Positions 39,007 through 49,182 of a DNA stretch of 64,000 nt are shown here, piece after piece. How positions within the stretch are numbered: the first letter of the stretch is position 1; every line of letters starts with the position of its first letter. Source of the DNA: Apostichopus japonicus (lineage: Eukaryota; Echinodermata; Holothuroidea; Aspidochirotida; Stichopodidae); assembly GCF_037975245.1 (NCBI RefSeq), contig NC_092572.1, positions 31,717,989-31,781,988 of the forward strand, read 5' to 3'. The notes under the pieces were generated by a model, which was not told where the DNA came from, did not search any database, and worked only from the letters and a program-made list of their open reading frames with translations. The position numbers and the translations under genes were made by a program.

Positions 39007-39443
39007 ATATACAGAAGGTGTCAGTTATTGTATACTTTGTAAGTGAAAAATTATTGGAAAATGATTGAGGTAACTTTTACTTCACTCTGTAATCAATGCA
39101 TCAAAAATTATTAAATACTTAAACAGTGGACCCGATAGAAAACTGATATAGTTTGTGTATGTTCTACTCAGATAACACTCAATATACATAAACTCTGATC
39201 ATATTACAGGATCTCTCGGAGGAAATTCAAAATGAATGGAAAGCTGTAGGTAGAAAGCTTGGACTAGATGACTCAAAGCTTTATAACCTTGAGAGAGATT
39301 ATACCAACCAGGGACACAAGGAAACTGTTTATCAGATGTTGTTGACTTGGAAAAGGAGAATTGGAAGTCAAGCCACATACAGAGTACTGGGAGAGGCTTT
39401 AGAAGCAGCTGGACGCAGAGACCTGCAAGAGAAGCTGTATTAG
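22318..39443 (+). CDS. DED-DED-NACHT-ZU5-UPA-Death receptor, multi-exon
   Basis: Exons joined by phase-consistent GT/AG sites: 22312-22582, 22945-23244, 23831-25553, 25843-26045, 26503-26579, 27478-27539, 27731-27791, 28650-28973, 29589-29812, 31659-31784, 32913-33059, 35039-35143, 35818-35967, 39210-39443. The model from the ATG at 22,318 is about 1,333 residues. Order: two death-effector-like domains (1-188), NACHT ATPase with GQPGSGKT and LILDGLEEY (about 272-354), NLR-type helical region, ZU5 (about 898-1034), UPA (about 1035-1171), Ser/Lys-rich linker, Death domain (1257-1333). Leucine-rich repeats are absent. Expected role: a cytosolic NTP-dependent sensor that recruits DED or Death-domain partners; this is inferred from family knowledge. 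Every junction phase closes except one missing base near 24,645 in exon 3, so this copy is a recent pseudogene or contains a sequencing error. Confidence 0.85.
22945..23244 (+). CDS. Exon 2: second DED-like domain
   Basis: About 100 codons, in phase 1 at both ends (acceptor TTTCAG, donor GTATTG). The first residues [16 protein letters not shown] and later [37 protein letters not shown] repeat the helical plan of exon 1, so the protein has a tandem DED-like pair as in caspase-8, FADD-like and FLIP proteins. Symmetric phase 1-1 boundaries would let such a domain be duplicated or skipped without breaking the frame. The DED identification rests on pattern rather than on strong identity. Confidence 0.72.
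23420..23710. repeat. AT-rich intronic repeat and (AT)n microsatellite
   Basis: Intron 2 contains degenerate GATATAATAT/TTATATCTTATAT repeats (about 23,420-23,630), then (AC)n and a nearly pure (AT)n run (about 23,632-23,708). Confidence 0.85.
23831..25553 (+). pseudogene. Exon 3: NACHT ATPase and helical region, one-base break
   Basis: The exon begins in phase 1 after TTTTAAAG. Walker A GQPGSGKT (24,079-24,102) follows ETRIILE; Walker [10 protein letters not shown] starts at 24,301; a sensor-like ITARTDY and the NACHT-typical NVPLLFVLL follow. The frame stops at 24,661 (TGA), while the next frame continues immediately with [15 protein letters not shown] and reaches the donor at 25,554. The shift fits loss of a single base between about 24,640 and 24,655. 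The second half has a Ser/Thr-rich insertion, then [15 protein letters not shown], the F-x-H-x-x-x-Q-E-x-x-A-A motif of NLR winged-helix/HD2 regions. If the shift is genuine the product ends just after NACHT, losing ZU5, UPA and Death domains. Confidence 0.85.
25843..26045 (+). CDS. Exon 4: helical/repeat-like linker after NACHT
   Basis: Acceptor TTTTTAG and donor GTAAGT. It is in phase with exon 3 and encodes [20 protein letters not shown] ... [20 protein letters not shown]. The stretch is rich in Leu/Ile and charged residues and sits where other NLRs carry leucine-rich repeats, but no LRR consensus is visible. It ends in phase 2 within a Cys codon. Confidence 0.75.
26503..26579 (+). CDS. 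Exon 5: short linker exon
   Basis: Acceptor AACTCTAG, donor GTATAA. It continues the frame from exon 4 as [20 protein letters not shown] and ends in phase 1. No domain is recognised. A proline-rich FPSPP start suggests a turn between helical segments. Confidence 0.65.
27478..27539 (+). CDS. Exon 6: short linker exon
   Basis: Acceptor CTTTGCAG, donor GTGAGA. It encodes [20 protein letters not shown] and one more residue, ending in phase 0. The alternating hydrophobic pattern suggests a beta pair. The open frame and exact phase support it despite its size. Confidence 0.62.
27731..27791 (+). CDS. Exon 7: short linker exon before ZU5
   Basis: Acceptor CAACCAG, donor GTGTGT. It encodes [20 protein letters not shown] and ends in phase 1, matching exon 8. 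The composition is polar and probably disordered. This is the weakest exon by content, but the phase fits on both sides. Confidence 0.55.
28650..28973 (+). CDS. Exon 8: ZU5 domain, N-terminal part
   Basis: Acceptor CATCTAAAG, donor GTACTT. The translation contains the ZU5 signature [20 protein letters not shown] followed by GAIDQE, then [28 protein letters not shown] and LPHC. This is the pattern G-G-x-L-x-x-x-x-T/S-G-V-x-L-x-x-P-x-G-A-I of UNC5, ankyrin, PIDD1 and FIIND proteins. Histidines at LPHC and SSHH lie about 50 and 31 residues before the S-F-S motif of exon 9; which of them, if any, assists cleavage cannot be decided here. Confidence 0.85.
29589..29812 (+). CDS. Exon 9: end of ZU5 with S-F-S motif, start of UPA
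   Basis: Acceptor GATTCAG (29,587-29,588); an earlier CAG at 29,559-29,561 would place TGA in frame, so it is not used. The exon encodes [17 protein letters not shown], then [20 protein letters not shown] occupies 29,666-29,674, placing the putative F|S bond at residue 1033/1034 of the model. NLRP1, CARD8 and PIDD1 cleave themselves at F|S in the equivalent last strand of ZU5. The exon continues with IQVYAAGN, the start of UPA, and ends in phase 0 at GTGAGT. Confidence 0.83.
31292..31468. mobile_element. Small inverted-repeat element (MITE-like) in intron 9
   Basis: The left arm (31,292-31,316) and right arm (31,441-31,468) share TTAATC(C/A)TGTGAGTAACGC in inverted orientation, 18 of 19 positions. 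Inside is a second small hairpin, TTTTGGTTA ... TAACCAAAA (about 31,347-31,370). No frame is present; TSD not determined. Confidence 0.6.
31659..31784 (+). CDS. Exon 10: UPA domain, middle part
   Basis: Acceptor TTCCCTCAAG, donor GTAATG, phase 0 at both ends. It encodes [20 protein letters not shown], then [15 protein letters not shown]. The I-P-x-L-x-x-x-E-G-x-L-P-L pattern followed by a conserved Trp fits the UPA domain that follows ZU5 in UNC5, PIDD1 and ankyrins. Confidence 0.78.
32160..32912. other. Intron 10, no element recognised
   Basis: A C run (about 10 C) at about 32,190. Otherwise AT-rich with no coding signal on either strand. Confidence 0.5.
32913..33059 (+). CDS. Exon 11: UPA domain, C-terminal part
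   Basis: Acceptor TTTGCTGTAG, donor GTTTGT, exactly 49 codons, phase 0. It encodes [20 protein letters not shown] and later [22 protein letters not shown]. The alternating strands and final hydrophobic LIVQFQ fit the closing strands of UPA. Confidence 0.78.
33257..34412. repeat. Tandem array: 292-bp unit, about 4 copies
   Basis: TCTAGATGCATAAGTTTGG begins copies at 33,257, 33,549, 33,841 and 34,133, an exact 292-bp period. Copies differ at only a few positions. Within each unit an inverted pair (CCATTCCAACCCC / ATGGGAATGG region) and a TG-rich tract recur. The array lies wholly inside intron 11 of the NLR-like gene. Antisense frames across it are repeat artefacts. Confidence 0.95.
35039..35143 (+). 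CDS. Exon 12: Ser-rich linker to the Death domain
   Basis: Acceptor TTTAATTGCAG, donor GTAAAG, 35 codons, phase 0. It encodes [20 protein letters not shown] and a basic KKRRF cluster. Probably a flexible linker after UPA; the KKRR cluster could be a localisation signal, which is speculation. Confidence 0.7.
35818..35967 (+). CDS. Exon 13: polar linker to the Death domain
   Basis: Acceptor GATACTAG, donor GTAATA, 50 codons, phase 0. The sequence is polar with a possible helix ([16 protein letters not shown]). No domain is recognised. Phase 0-0 exons 12 and 13 are both skippable, so linker length may vary by alternative splicing. Confidence 0.68.
35968..39209. other. Intron 13 with (AT)n microsatellite
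   Basis: About 3.2 kb without a recognisable exon. It contains a GGTCA-type repeat fragment (about 37,420-37,460), a G run near 38,834 and a (AT)n microsatellite at about 38,904-39,003. Confidence 0.7.
39210..39443 (+). CDS. Exon 14: Death domain and stop codon
   Basis: Acceptor ATATTACAG, 77 codons then TAG (39,441-39,443). It encodes a classic Death domain: [20 protein letters not shown], then [40 protein letters not shown] and [13 protein letters not shown]. The W-x-x-V/L-G-R-x-L-G-L helix, the K-E-x-x-Y-x-M-L-x-x-W motif and the A-L-x-x-A-G-R-x-D-L ending are those of UNC5, PIDD1 and MyD88-type domains. The stop lies four bases before a consensus donor (GTAAGT, 39,448), so the 3' UTR is probably spliced. 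Confidence 0.9.
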   Translation, partial: DLSEEIQNEWKAVGRKLGLDDSKLYNLERDYTNQGHKETVYQMLLTWKRRIGSQATYRVLGEALEAAGRRDLQEKLY

Positions 39444-42029
39444 CAAGGTAAGTATTTAATTTAATTATATAAATACCTCAAAGGAACTTAGAAATTAATG
39501 ACATAACTGTTTCATACATTATTACTTCCTGTTACAGATACATGTACAGTAAATTTGATTTCCTTCTGCAAAATTAAACAGCAAATAAACTGTTGAGAAA
39601 CTCAATATCACCACTTTCCCATTAAATGAAGTGGACAGATGGAATCAAATTTCAATGTTCCAGGTATCTAATCATACATCTTTTCACTGTAAACTTACAA
39701 AGCTGCCCCGTAGTATCATCCTCAACAACAAAAATAACACTCGTTGTGACTATCTTTTATTTGTCATCTCTATGTAGGATTTACTTTTGTTGTTTAAATT
39801 TCAGTGCCGGAAAGCTTTCTTTATGGGTGTTTATTTTGTAAAAAAAAAAATATCTTTTTTGCATATAGAACTTTTTTGACCATCAACTTTGATTTTACTT
39901 AACTCTTTTCTTCCTTTTTAACCACTATCCAAAATGGTAACTGATGATTGTTTAGATCCAGGCAAGTGCTCTGCCAACTAAAATAGGTAGAAATCTCCAG
40001 CCAAACTGTTCTGTTTGTCAGATGGTTCTCCAGTTTTCTCTTATTGTGGAGGTACGAATGTTTCAGTGACTTTCAGTGAGGCAATGTGAAGTGTTCTTGA
40101 CAACACGTTGACAGATTCTTGTGGAATGGAAAATATGTTACGTAGAAGTAAGTGTATTTTGAACATTGTAACTGCACTAAGTAATATCTGAAGCTGTATG
40201 TGATCTGAGAGTGATATGAACAAAAATAATATATTTGAATGAACAATGCCAAGGAATAAGCAAAGCTCAAAATTGTCTTAAGTAATGAAATCAGTTTACA
40301 GTTGGTTATTTGTAAATTTCAGCTTTTAAACTAGTATTATTAAGTACAACAATTTAGAAAGATAGACTTCATCGTAGCCAATGCTACTCGTGCTTCTTTC
40401 TGGTTCTCGTGTTAAACAGAATATCATTAATAATTTCATAGTTATTTAGTCAGTATGACCGAATCAGAGATCCAAAACACAACGATACAGTGATGGAGAA
40501 CATATGTCAGTAATAGTTTGAGTTGTATTCATGTTCATCAGCATATCCTATGGTATGTTATATATTCATAGATTTGTCAGATATCCAGAACTATTATACA
40601 CAAAACTAGGTCAGTGAATTCCTTGCATGATATAATGAAGGTGGTTATGTAACTTTGGTTACATATGTAAACTGCTGTCATAATTTCTGTAGTATGTATT
40701 AACTGCACTTTTATTAACATTGTGCAGTAATTGAGGTACTATTAATATCTGAGAGCAAAAATAAAAAACAGAAGTATCATTTGAAATGTATGTTGATTTA
40801 AAACTGTTTTTAATTTCTTGCTGAAATCAAAAGAACCTTTGTAGTTAGGTCGGCCTGTGTGTATGGGTGTGTGTGTATGGATGTGTGTGACTCTTTAGTT
40901 TGTATGCATGATAACTTCACAAGGGAATGATTGATGAATGTCTTACTTGATGGGTGAGTGGTCTACAATGAGTTGATGAATCCTATAGATGTTGGTGCTC
41001 ATATCATGAATATTAATGAGGTCATAGGATGAAACGGCAAAATATTCAAATTAATAACTTGACAATCATTAGTCACAGTTTCTTCAAACATGAGTGTGTT
41101 ATAGGTAGGTTGCCTACAAATGGCAATGTGGGTTCCAATTGATAACTTGTGTATTTATGAGGAGGTGTGGCCTTACAATATTTAGGTTACTAATGTGTAT
41201 GATTAATAACTTCACAAGGCAATTATTGACCATTACAATTTTTAGTGAGTAGGTGAACCTTATTGTTTTCTGTGCTCATGTCATGACTAATGATGAGTAC
41301 CGGAGGAGGGATTATTTATCAAATTGCAGTTAATTATGTAGAATCATATGTTTGATCCTCAAAATTGGATCAGTGATATTTGTAGATGGCAGACACATGC
41401 TGATGTGTGCTAATACAATGCATGGTTCATTCATATTTATAAAGAGCCCTGGCTAGCATTATTTTGGTAACAACAATTTGTACACATAACTTCAGGGGAT
41501 GCTTCATTATTACATACTTGGAGTGTTCCCTGGTAGTCAATAGCAGCAGCAAGGAACCATGGAATGTTTACGTTCTGGTTTAGATATGCACTCAACCAAG
41601 TAAATGAAGCTTGCTGTGTTTTTATTTATATTTCTCTGATTCCCAACATGTATATTGACCCCCCCCCCCCCCACCTAGTTACTTGTTACTGAGCATGATA
41701 CAGTAGCTCAATAAGACACTGGACTGGTACCAATCCATTTCTGTACTAAGAAAATAAGACAACATGACAGAAATGCAATACATAGGACTAAAAGTAACTA
41801 TGAAAGCAATATTTCAAGTTGATATACTTTAGTTGATATACAAATTTTCTGCATCTTTAGGTTCATACCACATTCTTGTAGCACTTTGTCAGCCAGAATA
41901 TGATATTTGCGAGGTGTTTTTGTGTAAATACAGGCTGCTTACAGCTGAGCTTATGAAGATGAAATTGAAATTTAGCTAGAATCTTCCTCTTTTTCTTGTT
42001 ATACAATATTTAACTCCCTTTTTCTACAG
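39444..42029. other. Probable 3' UTR intron, non-coding
   Basis: Begins with a consensus donor at 39,448. There is a degenerate GTGTGTATGGGTGTG repeat at about 40,855-40,890 that resembles part of the 292-bp unit, and a C run at about 41,660. No exon is recognised. Confidence 0.45.
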
Positions 42030-42196
42030 AGGAAAAATATCGTTTCTATCTAAAAATGAAGACATTCAGAAAATATATCAGATTTCAAAGGATATATCTC
42101 TACGAAGATTTTAACGAGGAGAGCTTTTGAAGAATATTTGACATCGCAGTGGTACCGCCACTCCAGGGAAGAATCAAGGGTTCAGCCAGTCAAAGT
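42030..42196 (+). other. Candidate 3' UTR exon of the NLR-like gene
   Basis: The acceptor TTTTTCTACAG precedes AGGAAAAATATCG and a candidate donor GTAGG lies at about 42,197. It would be the natural partner of the donor just after the stop at 39,443. Further candidate acceptors follow at about 43,160 and 43,404. Only transcript data could confirm this. Confidence 0.35.
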
Positions 42197-45100
42197 AGGT
42201 TACAATCAGTCAAGTGAATTAATCAGCCATATTTTGATTGAGGGACAAGAAATTGAAATGATTTTTTGCAATTAACCAAATATGTAACAGTTTTTAATTT
42301 TTTAAATTTTCATATAGATTTTACATTGTTTGTGACCTCAATATCCATTTAAAATGTGGGAATAAGTTTATAATTTCGTTTTCTCTTGAACTTATGCTGC
42401 AACCTTTTTTATTTACTTTGTATTAAGTTAGCAGTCTGGATTTGATTGGTGTTTTGATACCAGTTAGTATATATCTGAAATCAGTCTCAAATCAGATAGT
42501 CAGAAATAGCAAGTAAACAGTAAACATATATTAATTGGGTGTGAAGGTTAAATGTTTGTGGAAAACTGATATCATTATGGAAATGTAGATGGACTTGAGT
42601 AAGGGTAGGCAAAACAGATAGTAACTTTTGTTTGGCAGATAAATAAGCACAATTTGGAAAAGTAAACAGAAGACTATGGCGTTAAAAGCTTATGCAGATT
42701 GGCTATCCCAGACCTGGCACCACCCTCCACAGGGTACAGCCTTCCAAACTAGAGCCCACCTAGTGACTGTCGTCTCCACAGAGGGGTTAAACTCGAAAGA
42801 AAACTCCAGCCACAAAATACCCTAAGCTAGTGGACCTCCCTGGATTGTGTTGAGCATCTTCTCTATATCAGACAGTCTGCAATGACAAAATAAATATATA
42901 ATTATAAAGTTAAGAATCAGATAAGAAACAGAATTGGTAATCTGTATCTACGTGACAGGTCATTTTCTGAACTAAAATCCTTTTCCAGGGCAGTTCGATA
43001 ATTAAGTTGGAAATCCATCATTGGAATGATGGTTTCATACTTTCTATTCTTTGTTCCAATATTAATACAATAGTGAAAAATGGTTTAATATATTTGGAAT
43101 TGGCTGCAATAGCTGTACTAAATAACCAACCTCAGATAAAAAAGATCGTTTTCTCTGCAGTGAAGCTCTGATGATGGACCAACCGTGATCATTCTTATTA
43201 TAAATGTGTAGTTTAATCTTACAAATTAAATGTGTTTATCTTAAGCCTATCTTAATAAATGTTTTACTTTGTACTAGATGTATAATTCAACTTAGAAATG
43301 AATAATCACTAAATAAAAACTGAAACCAAACTGACAAGAAACTGTGAAATTAATCGATTTGAAATAAATGACTTTTTTAAAACTGGTTTCTTCTTTTCCA
43401 TAGACAGTTTTGAATTCGAGACAATCAGGAGAGCAACGTGTCAACTTGAAGGCCAGACCATCCAACAGACCAGACCTATCATTTCTAAAGTTTTGCTCCA
43501 AGGATGCTCGTTAAGAGATTGGGACAAGTATGACATCAGAATTGTTAGTCATGGACTCGGTGATCTATCACAGTACTGAAAATTAACATAATACCCAAAT
43601 ATGTTGTAACTTTCAGGTCAATAGACAAAGTGTGTATATACGGTTCACTTAAAGCTATCTTTATACAAGCTTTGAAGAAGAAGCAAAATATTGCAGCAAA
43701 GGTACAGACTTTGAATCTAAAGGAAAGGACTTCAAGTGGCCCTCTTGTAACCAATTAATTTATGCCTGAGAATTAATCCAAGGGGCACAATGTGAACTGA
43801 CTGGGCTGGGGGCACCAACTTTGGTACAACATCTGTGGCAATAGAGTACTGCTATTTTGAAGGAACCAGCTTCTGCTGTTTTGACCAAAAGTTATTATCA
43901 GCAGACAGGTCTAAGACCTACTCTACCTGCAAGCTACAACCTTGAGTATGATGTTATGTGAAAACAAAGTTGATTAAGTACCACATGCCATTGGTTCTCT
44001 CAACCAGATCTTTCTTCCCGAGCTCCCTTAAACAGCACTCAAGGATTATCACAGTGTTTTATCATAATGATTTACTCTCTCAATCACAATTGACAGAAAT
44101 AATTTCCTGCTGGATGATAAGGTCAAGGTTTATTTCAGTGTATGGTGATATTGTATTTGTATATGGGTGAAGTATATTTGGACATGTTACTTTATGATAA
44201 CTGTTTGGAGTTTACAACAAAAGCAATACTTTAGAAGTAGTCTTCCAGTCACAATAGGTTTTGTATGATAAAACGTTTGCCTTGTTTCAGTAATGAGTGG
44301 GAAATGGGGCCAAAGGTCATTTCAGTTCAAAGCAGAGTTGTGTTTTTTTGCTAATGGTATGAATACGGAAGTTGCTTACATATTTTGGAAATGGACATAA
44401 GTAGGACAATCAGCGATATGTAATGTTGGCTTATTCTTTGCTACACACTCAGCAACATTGAATGTTGTATTTCATGGTATATTAACTATGAACCATAATA
44501 GAAGGTGAAAGTCACTTTGCAAAAGTCAACTTAACTGCATTGCAATATCGCTGATGATATAGAAATCAATGGTTCCTTGATGTCAATAAAACAGCACAAT
44601 CTGGCGTGGTCTTGTAGGCTAAAGGATGTGTCTAATTACCCCATCTAAACCACTCAACTGCATGTTTGACATTTCTGTGTAATGAGGTTTGCTAAGCTTT
44701 TCTAAAGATTTCCCGACTGTTTTATCTTGATAATAGCAATGCTACTTTCTGGTTAAAGTCTTGGTTGTAATTTATGTAACTTTATAACTTTATATGTGCT
44801 CATATAATCAGGTTAACAAAATAAACAAATGGAATAGAGAAATAGGCCTCTGAAATCATGTACAGTGGTTTGAGAACTACTTGTAATAACCCATCCTAGT
44901 AAGAGCTCTCTTGCATTTTATGAGGCTTATGTCCTCCGAAGTCAATGTAACTCAAGGTTGTGTCCATTATATAGTAAAGCGTGAATGAACTTCGTACATT
45001 GTATGTTGATCTACTTTAGTATGTGAAAACTCTTGCATTTTCTGGTAAAACTTCATTTGACGCACATAGAAGTGAAAGTGTGAAATATCGTGTACATTGT

Positions 45101-46785
45101 TACATATTTAGTATATAGATCCACCTTAATGAATAAGAGGACTTTATTGCTTTGTGTATATGAATAGTCTTTTTCAGTCGTCAGAGTTCAGTCTGAAAAC
45201 CCTGCAAACTTAATAACAACAGACGATATAACTTGAATGACCATACGTATGACGGTACGTTGTAGATCCGCCGTCTTGAGTTGTGTTGTAATTGCAGGTC
45301 AAGGGTCATTTCAGTCAGCAGAGGTCAACAAGGGAAAGTCTTTTAATTAATAACTGATATCGTAAGTAATCCATGTCTACCATACGCTATATGTAGCGCT
45401 TATTGTTAGTACAATAAATCCTGAAGTGAAGGTGATATGTTGTCTTTAAATCCATCATCAACTCTACAAGATAGTTTCGATGTTCATTCTTATTTGTATA
45501 AACCTCGTATGCATTACAACCGTAATGGTTCAGTACAAGAACGGTTATCGTTTTTGCTTTTTGTTGGTTTGTTGGTCAGATATTTGATCTGAGCATGAAG
45601 ATGAAATTCCCTCAAACTTTAGGATAGCTCCAAAGGTAAAAGCTGGATGAACGTCATTGCTTGAGATGTAATTTCACAAGAACCTGAAGTGGAAAATCCA
45701 ACCTCCTGCAGATCGTGTTTGAATAAAATATGACTTAAGGAAATACAAAATCGGTTTTACTTTTTTGTTGCGTACTAAAGATTAATTGTATAATACAGTA
45801 TTTGCCCCCCCCCCCCTTACAAACAATATGCAATAGACATACAACAATAATTAGTCTCATTTTGAGCAACAAGGACGGTGATGGGGGGGGGGGGTTGGGG
45901 GTGACTGTATCAATCAATTGTACAAGAACCAAATGTGGAAAAGATAGGGGTGTGGCCAATGTTTGACCGTCTTCTTTCTTCAACGTCCGTTATCCCCTTC
46001 ATAGCTCTCATCATGCCATCCATACTGGTCCCCTCCTAACAGTATCATCGTCCCCTTCAAATACAGGTTATCGTGACTATAGGTATAAGCAGGAAGTTGT
46101 TATGGAAAGCTGCCCAACAAAACCCCAAAAGGGTATTATAATGGAGGTGTGTAGGCAAGGCTATATGAACACATCATGTTTCGTTAAACATCATATGAGA
46201 ACGCTGAAATGACCTCACTAGAATACGTCACGCAATTTGATTAACGGGATAATGTACTACAAATTTGAAATATTCATTTTAATACAAACAAATGGGAACA
46301 TAAATAGATCCATTCCCATTCCTCTTACTTGTATTTTGTTACCTATTTGAATCAAAAGGGCCTACACGTATCCGTGTAAAGAAACCCACTGAAGTTTTTC
46401 ATAATTATGCATATCATAAACGCAATTACCATAAACAGATTATTAACGTATATGATCCGGGGGATAAAGGAATTAAAGGGATTTGTTCATGTTTATGAGA
46501 ACTACATACTTTAGGGAGTAACCAGTGTGTGACCGCAATGTGGTAACCACGAGGTCACTGGTTTGAAACTCATTCAAGCCCAAATTTAAACATCATACTC
46601 TTTAATTTCTGTTTAAGATTTGATACGGTTACATCTTGTCACATCTATATATCTATTAAGTGGATGTCAATTTTAACTGTCAAATGTCGCATTCAGATTG
46701 TCACAAAATTGACGTAGAACAAACTGCACACGTCTACAAACCAGCAGTATATCATAAACAGCCAATGAAGGACACAGGACACATC
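42197..46785. other. No supported gene; non-coding
   Basis: A frame of 58 codons at about 43,403-43,580 follows an acceptor-like TTTTCCATAG, but has no recognisable domain. GGTCA-type repeats occur at about 45,180-45,340, and C and G runs at about 45,806 and 45,884. AATAAA-type strings near 42,888 could serve polyadenylation. Confidence 0.45.
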
Positions 46786-46857
46786 TCGACATTTTGAAGT
46801 ATCCTGACCGATCTAGAAAGTATTGCCGCATTTTGTAATAATGTCACGCAGTTTATA
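46786..46857 (+). repeat. Short interspersed repeat, copy 1
   Basis: 72 bp beginning TCGACATTTTGAAGTATCCT, recurring at 60,696-60,767 with only a few differences and in the same orientation. Probably the end of a DNA transposon; the flanking sequence differs. Confidence 0.7.
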
Positions 46858-47635
46858 CTGGGTGCTACCCAGCTCTCAAAATTTCCGCCCGGTACTCAAG
46901 GTCAATTTCAGCCTTACCGCCCGGCACAAATTTGCCTACAGTACCGCCAATAAATAACTTTGTAAAGATTAGCGCGATTCAGTGCAAAACGCAGCTTATC
47001 TATAATTAACCCCGCTCCAAATAAAGGAACGCTACTTTCCCCGCACTCCAAATAAAGGAACGCAAATTCCCCTCCGCTCGCTATTCACCACCGACACAAT
47101 GGGAGTGAACCGATCGATACAACGCTATTCATAGCGTGAGGTAGCGTAAACCGATCGCTTGTAACCAACACACGTTATTATATGCAATTGTTTATTGTCA
47201 ACAGCCAGAGTAGGCCTACGAGTACGAGTACGAAGTTTACGAACTTTGACTGAAAGAAAGTTTTAAACGAGAATAGTTTCATGTTGAAGGGCAAAACCTT
47301 TTTATACATGTTTATTTTTTCCCCCGATATGTTCTGGTTACCAGAAGTAATAAAAAGCAAGAAGGAAACTTCGTGCCTTATCCTTTCGGGGTAACATATC
47401 ATTTTTAGTAGTAACATTAGGCCTCGCGTTTTGTGTGGACTTTAGGCACATTAGGCTAGGAAACGTTGCACTGAGTACTGTTCGAAAAACATGTTGAGAC
47501 AAGACTCGGTGCATTGGATCCTGTTCGCTGTTTCGCTATGTAGAGACGTTCCACTGCCAATCGTTTCTTGGCGATTTGCCAAGTTTAACTAAGAACAAGT
47601 GTTTCACGCACATTGTAAGAATGTTGTACAGTACC

Positions 47636-48361
47636 AGGTGCGTATCCAGGGGGGCGTTGGGGGCGCGCGCCCCCCGGGTAAGGAAAAGAGGAGAGAAAAA
47701 AAGAGAAGAAAAAAGGGAAAAGGAGGGGGGAAAAGAAAAGGAGGAGAGAAAGGAAGGGAAAAGAAAAAAAGAGAGAAAATGAGAAAAGGAGGGAGTAGAA
47801 GATAGCCAAGACCTCGGGAAGAGAAAGAGGAACAGTCATAGTTAAAGCGCTGATCCCAATTATATACACAGGGTAGCCAGTGAAAGATCAAGGATTACGG
47901 AGGGGGTGTGCGCCTCACCCTACCCCTTACACCGACAACTCCATTTTTGACGTTTCCATTTTCCTCTCTCACTAATGTATCTATATAAATACTATATATG
48001 GTCTATCATAACGCGTGTGTGTGTATGGACGCCTTAACAATTGTACAATTGTGCTATATGGAACCAACTGTGGCTGGTCTTGAACTCGACCGAGTCGTCG
48101 GGGAACATGACGCATTTCGGGAAGGGGGCGACCGCCCCCCCCCCCCCCGAGCAAATTTTCTTTACGACATCGCTAGTAATTTCAAAATAGACAATGCTTA
48201 GATGCAACTTACAAGCCTGGGAAGTGGCATTTCCAGCGATCTGGGAGGCATTTTCGGCCAAAATTTTTCATGTGCGCTTCGCGCCAACTTATGGTGGCGC
48301 TTCGCTTAGATAGTTTGCCTACAGGCTTCGTCCCTCCCTTGGCAATTACTCGCTACACGCC
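47636..48361. mobile_element. Repeat family R1 remnants around a polypurine tract
   Basis: The left piece starts CAGGTGCGTATCCAGG, then G/C-rich DNA. The right piece (48,118-48,361) matches the end of family R1, including GGTGGCGCTTCGCTTAGATA, and ends GCTACACGCCTG. The minus-strand end of copy B (60,256) reads CAGGCGCGTATCCAGG, so both ends belong to related inverted-repeat elements. Between them lies a run of about 130 purines (about 47,680-47,815). Whether this is one element or two abutting ones is unclear. Confidence 0.55.
47680..47815 (+). repeat. Polypurine tract (A/G only)
   Basis: About 130 bases of A and G almost without interruption, giving low-complexity Lys/Glu/Arg-rich frames on plus and Phe/Leu/Ser/Pro-rich frames on minus. 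These are not genes. Mirror-like segments within it could adopt triplex DNA. Confidence 0.85.
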
Positions 48362-49182
48362 TGTTCGAATTTGTAAAGCAAATAGCAGATATAACATCAT
48401 ATCAGTGAGCATTGAAATGCATGTTCCACGATGAACAGCCTCAAAAACTGTCTATGTGTGTAGTCAAAGGCGTAGGAGCCAAATTGGATTTGGGGCTGTA
48501 ACGACTTGCCCGAAAAAAAGCCAAATTTTTTCGCGCGCGTAGCGCGCGTTCAACATATCGATGCCAATATCATATAAGCAAGCATCGGTCATTACATTGC
48601 ATGGCATCGTGTGACTTAAAGGTCAAGCGACACGTAAACTTGACTTTGCATAATATTAAACTTAACAATTCTTACATTAACAAAAACCCAACACCGCGAT
48701 TTTTTTCCGTCTCCAAAGGGGTAGAAATCGGTAAAAAGTACTATTACGTAATAGATTCAGTGACGTCACGGGGGGAGCGCAGAAGAGTGCAAACTGTATA
48801 TGTTCTGCGCAGTGCATTGGGTATGGAGAAAGCTCAAACTTCTCGAAAATATTACCTTTTTCAGCAGTCTGTTACAAGAAAGTTAAGATTTGGATTAAGA
48901 TGAAAAATCACAAATTGATACATAAGACATCGAACAAAACATCCATTGACTTCTTTTTTCATAAATTCCTTGCATTTTCTTCCTATCAAGCAACAAAAAA
49001 CTCCGCAAAAATCGGCTAGATTGACTCGTTCAGGGAAAGCCGAAAACAAATGACGTCATTTGTTTACCAAGTCGAAAGTGAATGATATCGTCGCATACGA
49101 TATTGCTACCACATACAGTTTCTATACACGCACTGTAGTACGCATATATACACAGCACTGCATAGCTTATACATATCGCGAA

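Noticed and set aside
43403-43580. 58-codon frame after an acceptor-like site
   Set aside because: It lies downstream of the Death-domain stop and has no recognisable domain; a frame of this length is expected by chance.
47576-47891. Lys/Glu/Arg-rich and Phe/Ser/Leu-rich frames
   Set aside because: Opposite-strand readings of a polypurine tract.
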